57,082 nt of DNA, from assembly GCA_019749805.1 (NCBI GenBank), contig JAIEPH010000089.1, forward strand, positions 1-57,082. The letters run 5' to 3'. The notes below the pieces were generated by a model. The model made no database searches. It saw only the letters and a program-made list of their open reading frames with translations, and was not told the DNA's origin. The stretch comes from Mycobacteriaceae bacterium (lineage in GTDB: Bacteria; Actinomycetota; Actinomycetes; Mycobacteriales; Mycobacteriaceae). Both the position numbers and the translations under genes were made by a program. Shown here piece after piece: positions 1 to 6,232 of this stretch (positions are counted from its first letter, which is position 1; each line of letters begins with the position of its first letter).

Positions 1-207
1 GGAAAAAGAGGCAGACCAAAAAACAACAACAAACAAAAACCACCAAACACACTATTGAGTTCTCAAACAACACACCCACTCGGCCGCGCAACCAACCCGC
101 GGCAAAAAGCCGCGGGCTCGTATGCGGACGATCAGGAACCCAACCGAAGTTGAGGCTTCCCTCTGGGAGCCGCCGCGCTCGCCGGGTTTTGGCCCGTGTC
201 GCAGCGA
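1..207 (-). promoter_or_regulatory. rRNA operon leader with boxB hairpin and boxA-like antitermination element
   Basis: Read on the minus strand, this is the transcribed leader of a ribosomal RNA operon whose 16S gene lies beyond the left edge. A hairpin with an 8-bp stem and A5/T5 loop sits at 96-116 (boxB-like). It is followed at 50-74 by the mycobacterial leader element TTGTTTGAGAACTCAATAG, which I recognise as the boxA region bound by Nus factors for antitermination. A T-rich tract follows towards 16S. The position just downstream of tyrS matches, from memory, the rrnB operon of fast growers; slow growers keep only the murA-linked operon. Confidence 0.85.
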
Positions 208-214
208 CTCCGAT

Positions 215-243
215 AAGTTACGTGAGGGATAACTCTGAGTCAA
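215..243 (-). promoter_or_regulatory. rRNA operon promoter (-35 TTGACT, -10 TAACTT)
   Basis: On the minus strand a TTGACT hexamer (238-243) is separated by exactly 17 bases from TAACTT (215-220), a good SigA-type promoter. Transcription would start near base 208 and run into the leader. Only one clear promoter was found between tyrS and the leader. Bases 244-396 between it and the tyrS stop hold no gene. Confidence 0.7.
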
Positions 244-396
244 ATGGGCTGATGGGGCGTGTCTTTCGATCCGCTCCATGGAGCGCACAAACAGTGCGTC
301 GACTCGTTGTTCATGAGGTTCAACGCGCCACCCGCTGAGTTTGTTCCGGAGTGACGACACCAATTTCGTCCGAGCCCGCAGTCGGCGCCCGGCGGA

Positions 397-1683
397 CTAC
401 CCGACGCGTTGTACGCCGGCGATATTCCGCTTGCCCCGTCGCAGCACCAACCAGCGCCCGTGCAGGAAGTCCGACGGCTGCGGCACCCACTCTTCGCTCT
501 CGATGCGGATGTTGTTGACATACGCCCCGCCCTCGCCGATGGTGCGACGGGCCGCCCCCTTGCTCGCCGACAGACCGCTGGCCACCAGCAGGTCGGTGAT
601 CGCGTCGGGGCCGCCCGGCGCCAGCTCGGCGACCGACGCCTCACGCAGGGCCGCGGCCAACGTCGACTCGTCCAGCTGCGCGAGCTCGCCACGTCCGAAC
701 AGGGCCTGGCTGGCGTGCTCGACCGACGCAGTGGCCGCCTCCCCATGGACCAGGTTGGTGAGCTCTCTGGCCAACCGGCGCTGACCTGCACGTTCATGCG
801 GCCGTTCGGCGGTTGCCTCCTCCAGCTCCGCCAACTCTTCGGGCGGCAGGAACGTGAACCATCGCAGGTAGCGGACGACGTCCGCGTCCGCGGTGTTCAC
901 GAAGTACTGGTACCAGGCGTACGGGCTGGTCATCTCAGGGTCGAGCCAGAGGCTGCCACCTCCGGTCGACTTACCGAACTTCTGGCCTTCGGAGTCCGTC
1001 ACCAGCGGGGTGGTCAACGCGTGCACCGTCGCCCCCGTCTTCTGCCGGACCAGCCGGACTCCGGCGATGATGTTCCCCCACTGATCGGACCCGCCGATCT
1101 GCAGTCCGCTGCCGTACCGCTGGTGCAGCTCCACGTAATCGTTGGCTTGCAAAAGCATGTAGCTGAACTCGGTGTAGGAGATGCCGTCACCGTCGAGTCG
1201 TCGTCGCACCGTGTCACGGTCGAGCATCACGTTGACGGAGAAGTGTTTTCCGACATCGCGGAGGAATTCGATGGTGGGCATCTGGGCAGTCCAGGTGAGG
1301 TTGTTCTCCACCACCGCACCGGTGGTCGAATCATCGAACTCGACGAAGCGCTCGAGCTGGCCACGTATCCGGTCGGCCCACTCGGCGACGGTGTCGGCGT
1401 TGTTGAGCGTGCGCTCGCCGACGTCGCGCGGATCGCCGATCATGCCGGTGGCGCCGCCCGCGAGCACGATCGGACGATGTCCGGCTCGCTGGAAGCGGGT
1501 CAGCGTCAGGAGCGGTATGAGGTGCCCGGCATGCAGGCTCGGCGCTGTCGGATCGAATCCGGAGTAGACGGTGACGGGACCCGCGGCGAGCTCCGTGGCC
1601 AACGCGTCCCGATCGGTGGACTGCGCAATCAGTCCGCGCCACTCAAGCTCATCGAGGATGTTCAGCGTGTCCTTAGACGTCAC
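397..1683 (-). CDS. tyrS: Tyrosyl-tRNA synthetase
   Basis: Charges tRNA-Tyr with tyrosine in the cytoplasm. Class I signatures are visible: a HIGH-type HAGHL motif in the nucleotide-binding fold near the N-terminus, and KFGKS as the KMSKS-type loop. A C-terminal S4-like RNA-binding domain follows. I chose the GTG at 1683, giving about 428 residues, because the product then starts near ILDELxWRGL as in M. tuberculosis TyrS, and GGGAAG lies 9 bases upstream. A longer GTG start at 1719 is possible. The rRNA operon follows downstream on the same strand. Confidence 0.96.
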   Translation of the reverse strand: MTSKDTLNILDELEWRGLIAQSTDRDALATELAAGPVTVYSGFDPTAPSLHAGHLIPLLTLTRFQRAGHRPIVLAGGATGMIGDPRDVGERTLNNADTVAEWADRIRGQLERFVEFDDSTTGAVVENNLTWTAQMPTIEFLRDVGKHFSVNVMLDRDTVRRRLDGDGISYTEFSYMLLQANDYVELHQRYGSGLQIGGSDQWGNIIAGVRLVRQKTGATVHALTTPLVTDSEGQKFGKSTGGGSLWLDPEMTSPYAWYQYFVNTADADVVRYLRWFTFLPPEELAELEEATAERPHERAGQRRLARELTNLVHGEAATASVEHASQALFGRGELAQLDESTLAAALREASVAELAPGGPDAITDLLVASGLSASKGAARRTIGEGGAYVNNIRIESEEWVPQPSDFLHGRWLVLRRGKRNIAGVQRVG

Positions 1684-1839
1684 GCAACCGATCTTCCCGT
1701 ACCGCAGCGCAATGACCACAGCCGGTGCTCAGACACGACATCGCAGCCCGGTAGCGGGGGCGCCGCGTGCCACTTTCCGTGGATCTGCCGCCAGCATCGC
1801 GGACGACTTCCTTCGCTGATGAAAGAGAGCCAGCACCGC

Positions 1840-2520
1840 ATGACTCCGCCGCTGCCCAATCCAGTGGAGATTCGCAAAGGAGCGGCTTTTTACAACGCGC
1901 GCGGGCTCTTCATCTACAACCTCTACGTCTTGAGGTTCAACAACGGGTTTCTATGGCGCTGTCCCCGACGTCGGCTTCTCCGTCACTACGATCAGCACAT
2001 CCGCTGCAATCACCTCGACGTCGGGCCTGGCACGGGTTGGTATCTGCAGCACGTCGCGTTTCCCTGCCGGAATCCGAGAGTCACCCTGCTTGACCTGAGC
2101 CCGGACAGCCTCGCGACGGCGAGCAGGCGCCTGCGCAAGCTGTCCCCGGTGTCGGTCAACGCGGATATCTATTCGCCGATCCCCACGGACGAAAAGTTCG
2201 ACTCCGTTGCCGCCAACTACGTCTTCCATTGCATTCCTGGTGACTGGGACACCAAATCATTGGCGATTGAACACATCGCCGCTGTCCTCTCACCCGACGG
2301 CGTGTTCTTCGGGTCCACGATCCTGGGTCAGGACGTACGTCACAACCGGCTGGGTCGGCGAACGATGGCCCGGTTCAACGCATCCGGCACCTTCCACAAC
2401 CAGACAGACGACCTCGCCGGCCTACAGAGGGCGCTGGACACATCCTTCGAGCAGTACACGACGACGATGGTCGGCAAAGTCGCGCTGTTCAGTGCCACAC
2501 GACCTCGCACGGCGACGTAA
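1840..2520 (+). CDS. Class I SAM-dependent methyltransferase
   Basis: About 226 residues. The glycine-rich SAM loop LDVGPGTGWYL and a following acidic residue (LLDLSP) mark a class I methyltransferase of the methyltransferase-11/25 type. Substrate is unknown. The ATG at 1840 has a purine-rich GAAAGAGAG 10 bases upstream; another in-frame ATG lies at 1819. The gene stands alone, divergent from tyrS. In M. tuberculosis tyrS and mpg are, as I recall, adjacent, so this gene looks like an insertion. Its A/T-ending codons look more frequent than in neighbours, which would fit transfer but was not measured. Confidence 0.85.
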   Translation: MTPPLPNPVEIRKGAAFYNARGLFIYNLYVLRFNNGFLWRCPRRRLLRHYDQHIRCNHLDVGPGTGWYLQHVAFPCRNPRVTLLDLSPDSLATASRRLRKLSPVSVNADIYSPIPTDEKFDSVAANYVFHCIPGDWDTKSLAIEHIAAVLSPDGVFFGSTILGQDVRHNRLGRRTMARFNASGTFHNQTDDLAGLQRALDTSFEQYTTTMVGKVALFSATRPRTAT

Positions 2521-2546
2521 GCCCTGACGACTAGTTGTGATGTCAC

Positions 2547-3158
2547 CTAGTCGCTTTCACCGGGAGCCGGTGCCCGCGGGCTGCGGCGATACAGCGACAC
2601 CTCGGGTCGTCCGGCCAGCCACAACCGCCACGGGCGATCGGCCGCCTTGCTGACACCGACACGCGGACCGGCGACTCCGTCGCGCTTCTCCCCCAACATC
2701 AGTTGGATCGGGCTCTTCCCGTCGAACAGGTCAATCCCGTTGTCTTCCATCGTAATTCCCATCGCCGAGCACAGATTGCCGGGACCGCGAGCGAGCGCCG
2801 CGGGGCGGACCGTTTCGCCGCGGCGGCCTCGCGCAACGTCGGCTCCGGATTCGATCGCGGTGGCCCGCAACAGCACCGCACCGGCCACCTGGTCGGTGGC
2901 GCACACGACGTTCGCGCAGACATGTATGCCGTGGCTGCGATAGGTATAGAGTCGCCCGGCCGGACCGAACATGACGGCGTTGCGCCCTCCCATGCCGCGA
3001 TACGAATGCGAAGCCGCGTCGGGCCATGGTCCGTCTTCGGGGCCGCCGTAGGCCTCGACCTCGACGATCATCGCGCTCACTCCGCGGCCGACCAACGCCG
3101 CTCCGAGTAGCCGTCGCGCCGCGGTCAGCGGGTCCACGGACAGCCGGCGCACACTCAC
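2547..3158 (-). CDS. mpg: 3-methyladenine DNA glycosylase (AAG/Mpg family)
   Basis: Removes alkylated purines from DNA in base-excision repair. About 203 residues with the AAG-family segments VEVEAYGGPEDGPWPDAASH (containing the catalytic Glu region), GRLYTYRSHGIHVCANVV and RGPGNL. The GTG at 3158 aligns with the M. tuberculosis protein start (xxxxxLSVDPLTAARRLLGA) and has GGGCAG upstream. A GTG at 3191 would add 11 residues. The gene is divergent from the ABC exporter, sharing a short intergenic region (3159-3217). Confidence 0.93.
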   Translation of the reverse strand: MSVRRLSVDPLTAARRLLGAALVGRGVSAMIVEVEAYGGPEDGPWPDAASHSYRGMGGRNAVMFGPAGRLYTYRSHGIHVCANVVCATDQVAGAVLLRATAIESGADVARGRRGETVRPAALARGPGNLCSAMGITMEDNGIDLFDGKSPIQLMLGEKRDGVAGPRVGVSKAADRPWRLWLAGRPEVSLYRRSPRAPAPGESD

Positions 3159-3217
3159 CGCTGCGATTCTGCCCGCCGCCCTTGACACCACTATCAGCGG
3201 GGAGCATTATTCACCAC

Positions 3218-3973
3218 ATGATGAGTTCATCGCACGGTGAATTACACGGCGGCGCTGCCGGTGCCGCCATCGACGTCGACAACCTGCGGGTCATCAGGGG
3301 TAAGCGCGTCGCGTTGGAGGGAATCACCGTCCGGATCGCGCGCGGCACCATCACCGGACTGCTCGGTCCGTCCGGATGCGGCAAGACCACGCTGATGCGC
3401 AGCGTCGTCGGCACGCAGATCATCGAAGGAGGCACCGTGACGGTGCTGGGCCACCCGGCCGGATCGGCCGAGCTCCGGCACCGGGTCGGATACGTCACCC
3501 AGGATCCGACGATCTACGACGACCTGAGAGTGGTCGACAACGTCCGCTACTTCGCGGCATTGGCGGGCGTCGACGCCGCCAACGCTGACGAGGCGATCGC
3601 CACCGTCGGCCTCGACGATCATCGAACTGCGTTATGCGGCAACCTCTCCGGTGGCCAACGAACTCGCGCCTCACTCGCCTGCGCGCTGGTTTCGCACCCC
3701 GACCTGCTGGTGCTCGACGAACCCACCGTCGGCCTCGACCCCGTGTTGCGGGTCGACCTGTGGGAACAGTTCCGCCGACTCGCCGCCGACGGCACGACGC
3801 TGCTCGTGTCCAGCCACGTCATGGACGAAGCCGATAACTGCGGCGACCTACTGCTCATGCGCGAGGGCCACCTCCTCGCACACACCACACCCACGAAGCT
3901 ACGAGAGGACACAGGATGCCAGTCACTGGAGGAAGCGTTCCTGTCCGTCATCCGGCACAGCACCGCAGCCTGA
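3218..3973 (+). CDS. ABC exporter ATP-binding protein (DrrA/Rv1687c-like)
   Basis: Nucleotide-binding subunit of an ABC-2 type exporter, about 251 residues. Walker A GPSGCGKTT at residues 50-58, signature LSGGQ at 143-147 and Walker B LLVLDEP at 163-169 are intact, and a switch-type SSHVMDEA follows. Two ATGs in tandem (3218 and 3221) follow a GGGGAG. The permease gene starts inside its 3' end (58-base overlap), so the two are translationally coupled. The pair plus the TetR gene matches the Rv1687c-Rv1686c-Rv1685c arrangement. Substrate is unknown; the family often exports drugs or lipids. Confidence 0.92.
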   Translation: MMSSSHGELHGGAAGAAIDVDNLRVIRGKRVALEGITVRIARGTITGLLGPSGCGKTTLMRSVVGTQIIEGGTVTVLGHPAGSAELRHRVGYVTQDPTIYDDLRVVDNVRYFAALAGVDAANADEAIATVGLDDHRTALCGNLSGGQRTRASLACALVSHPDLLVLDEPTVGLDPVLRVDLWEQFRRLAADGTTLLVSSHVMDEADNCGDLLLMREGHLLAHTTPTKLREDTGCQSLEEAFLSVIRHSTAA

Positions 3974-4743
3974 AGAGTCCGAGCCGGCTGAGCCCGCAGG
4001 CCTTCCTGGCCACCACCACGCGGATCCTGCGCCAGCTCGCCGCCGATCACCGCAGCGTGGCGATGATCCTCGTCGTCCCGAGCCTCGTCATCACGTTGAT
4101 GTACTTCATGTTCCAGAACGCACCGCATCCGCCCGGTGCACCGTCGCCGTTCAACAACGCCTGCCTGATCATGCTGGGGGTGTTCCCGCTCATCGTGATG
4201 TTCCTGATCACGTCGATCACCATGCAGCGCGAACGCGTTTCGGGCACGCTGGAGCGGATCCTGACGACTCCCCTGCGCCGTGTGGACCTGCTGGCCGCCT
4301 ACGGCACCGCGTTCTCGATCGCCGCCGCCGCACAAGCGACGCTGGCGTGCATCGTGTCGTTCTGGTTTCTCGGGCTGGACACCGCGGGCAGCCCCATCCT
4401 GGTGTTCATCATCGCGATCATCAACGCGATCCTGGGGGTTGGATTAGGTCTGCTGTGTAGTGCATTCGCCCGCACCGAGTTTCAGGCGGTGCAGTTCATG
4501 CCACTGGTGATCGCTCCACAGCTGTTGTTGTGCGGCATCATCGTGCCCCGCGACGTGATGCCCGATTGGCTGCAATGGATCAGCAACGCGTTGCCCGCCA
4601 GCTACGCTCTGGAGGCGTTGCAACAGGTCGGTGCGCACGCGGAGCCGACGTTCATCGCGGTGCGGGACATCGCCGTCGTCATTGGCTTCGCCGTCGTGGC
4701 GCTGTGTCTGGCCGCGGCGACGTTACGACGAAGGACACCGTAA
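3916..4743 (+). CDS. ABC-2 type exporter permease (Rv1686c-like)
   Basis: Membrane partner of the preceding ATPase, about 275 residues. Around six hydrophobic segments are visible, beginning with MILVVPSLVITLMYFMF near residue 50, then segments around 75-95, 130-150, 155-175, 190-205 and at the C-terminus (IAVVIGFAVVALCLAAATL). The polar stretch RERVSGTLERILTTPLRR is typical of ABC-2 permeases. The ATG at 3916 has AGAGG about 8 bases upstream and overlaps the ATPase gene. Confidence 0.92.
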   Translation: MPVTGGSVPVRHPAQHRSLKSPSRLSPQAFLATTTRILRQLAADHRSVAMILVVPSLVITLMYFMFQNAPHPPGAPSPFNNACLIMLGVFPLIVMFLITSITMQRERVSGTLERILTTPLRRVDLLAAYGTAFSIAAAAQATLACIVSFWFLGLDTAGSPILVFIIAIINAILGVGLGLLCSAFARTEFQAVQFMPLVIAPQLLLCGIIVPRDVMPDWLQWISNALPASYALEALQQVGAHAEPTFIAVRDIAVVIGFAVVALCLAAATLRRRTP

Positions 4744-4748
4744 AGGCT

Positions 4749-5363
4749 TTGACCACCAACGCAGAACGTAAGCGTCCCGGGCGACCACCCGGCACGTCCG
4801 ATACCCGCGAAAGGATTCTGGCCAGCGCGCGGGAGTTGTTCGCCCGCAACGGGATCGACAAGACCTCAATTCGCGCCATCGCCGCGGACGCGGACGTGGA
4901 CCCCGCGCTGGTACATCACTATTACGGCACCAAGACGCAGTTGTTCGCCGCGGCGATCCACATCCCGATCGACCCGATGCAGATCATCGGTCCGCTGCGG
5001 CAGATCCCCGTCGAGGAGATCGGCCACACGCTGCCACGACTCCTTTTGCCGCTGTGGGACTCCGAGATGGGTAAGGGATTCATCGCCACTTTGAGATCGA
5101 TTCTGGCCGGCAATGACATCTCGCTGTTTCGATCGTTTCTGCAGGAGGTCATCGCGAAGGAAGTCGGCTCCCGCGTTGACGATCCGCCGGGCAGCGGACC
5201 GATCCGCGTGCAATTCGTCGCCTCGCAACTGGTCGGCGTGGTGATGGCGCGCTACATCCTGGAGTTGGATCCGTTCAAATCGCTTCCGGTCGAACAGATC
5301 GCCGAGACCATCGGGCCGAACCTGCAGCGCTACCTCACCGGGGACCTACCCGGACTCCCCTGA
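4749..5363 (+). CDS. TetR-family transcriptional regulator (Rv1685c-like)
   Basis: About 204 residues. The N-terminal helix-turn-helix is clear: RERILASARELFARNGIDKTSIRAIA followed by DVDPALVHHYYGTKTQLF. The C-terminal half is a ligand-binding TetR domain. It lies 5 bases after the permease stop and probably controls the exporter operon. No ATG or GTG fits the start; TTG at 4749 is the best choice, although the AAAGG just upstream sits unusually close to it. The 3' end overlaps the opposite-strand Trm112-like gene by 18 bases. Confidence 0.88.
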   Translation: MTTNAERKRPGRPPGTSDTRERILASARELFARNGIDKTSIRAIAADADVDPALVHHYYGTKTQLFAAAIHIPIDPMQIIGPLRQIPVEEIGHTLPRLLLPLWDSEMGKGFIATLRSILAGNDISLFRSFLQEVIAKEVGSRVDDPPGSGPIRVQFVASQLVGVVMARYILELDPFKSLPVEQIAETIGPNLQRYLTGDLPGLP

Positions 5364-5561
5364 CGCCCGCTGCAGCAGCCGGTTGTGTTCGGCGTCATCG
5401 GTGATGGTGACGGCTTCGTCGATCAGCAGGACGGGAACGCCGTCCTCGATGCGATACGCACGCCGCAACCGCGGGTTATAGAGACATTCGTCGCCCACCA
5501 GGAGAAGCGGGCCGCGGTCCTCGGGGCAGACGAGGATGCTCAGGAGTTTTTCGTCGAGCAC
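5346..5561 (-). CDS. Trm112-like small protein (Rv1684-like)
   Basis: 71 residues, beginning LDEKLLSILVCPEDRGPL, the hallmark of the Trm112/UPF0434 family, small proteins that in other organisms activate methyltransferases. Only one Cys of the usual zinc-type pattern is seen, so metal binding is doubtful. GTG start with weak upstream pairing. It lies just downstream of the secreted-protein gene on the same strand and overlaps the TetR 3' end. Confidence 0.8.
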   Translation of the reverse strand: MLDEKLLSILVCPEDRGPLLLVGDECLYNPRLRRAYRIEDGVPVLLIDEAVTITDDAEHNRLLQRASGESG

Positions 5562-5570
5562 AGCCGCGCG

Positions 5571-6131
5571 TCAGCCCAGCGGAATCGTCATGGTGCCGGG
5601 TCCGGCAGGCGCTTGCACGGACGACCCGCCGGGGAGGACCGGCACGGGTCCGGCTACCGGCCCCTCCTGAGCAGCAATTTGCTGTTGCGCCTGCAACTTG
5701 CGCTGATAGGCAAGCGTCGCCTTCAAGGCCTCGACCAGCGGCGTCTGATTGGGCCGGTAGTCCAGCGCGTCCTGGATAGCCTCTTTGTTCGCATTCGACG
5801 GCTTGAAACCCTGGGCACGCATATTCATCACGTCGTCGATCAACTTCGACAGCTGGCCACCGCCATCACCCAGGTTGTACTCGTTGTGAATGATCATCAG
5901 CGCCTGGTCAGCGGTCATCGTCGGTTGCTCACCGCCGGCCGCTTGCGCCTCGCCGTCGTTCCGTTTCTTGCAGTCGTCACCGGTGCAGCTGCGAGGAGCT
6001 GGATCGGCCGGCTCCGCAGGCTGGGCGTACGCGGTCGAGACACCGAATCCGGACATCAGACCTGCGACGAGCACCCCGCCAACGATGGCGCGACGCCATT
6101 TGACGTCGGCATTTCCGGCCTGCGATGTCAT
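5571..6131 (-). CDS. Secreted protein of unknown function
   Basis: About 186 residues. The N-terminus is a signal peptide (KWRR, then a hydrophobic stretch to about residue 31, ending AYAQP). Two cysteines (SCTGDDCKK) follow, then a helical middle region and a Pro/Gly/Gln-rich tail. The ATG at 6131 has a perfect GGAGGA 7 bases upstream, which decides the start. Probably exported through Sec; I do not recognise the family. It sits between the Rv1683-like gene and the Trm112-like gene on the same strand. Confidence 0.82.
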   Translation of the reverse strand: MTSQAGNADVKWRRAIVGGVLVAGLMSGFGVSTAYAQPAEPADPAPRSCTGDDCKKRNDGEAQAAGGEQPTMTADQALMIIHNEYNLGDGGGQLSKLIDDVMNMRAQGFKPSNANKEAIQDALDYRPNQTPLVEALKATLAYQRKLQAQQQIAAQEGPVAGPVPVLPGGSSVQAPAGPGTMTIPLG

Positions 6132-6232
6132 CAATCCTCCAGCGCGATAGACCACTGATTCCCCGACCCGGTGGCGAATTGCCGCCAGCGGGAGCCTAAC
6201 AGCGAGTCGACCGCATGGCACGGCCGTCGCAG

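Noticed and set aside
409..1818. Long plus-strand open frame running antisense to tyrS into the methyltransferase
   Set aside because: It is the open complement of a high-GC gene; its residues are Arg/Gly/Val-rich with no domain, and the real gene begins at 1840.
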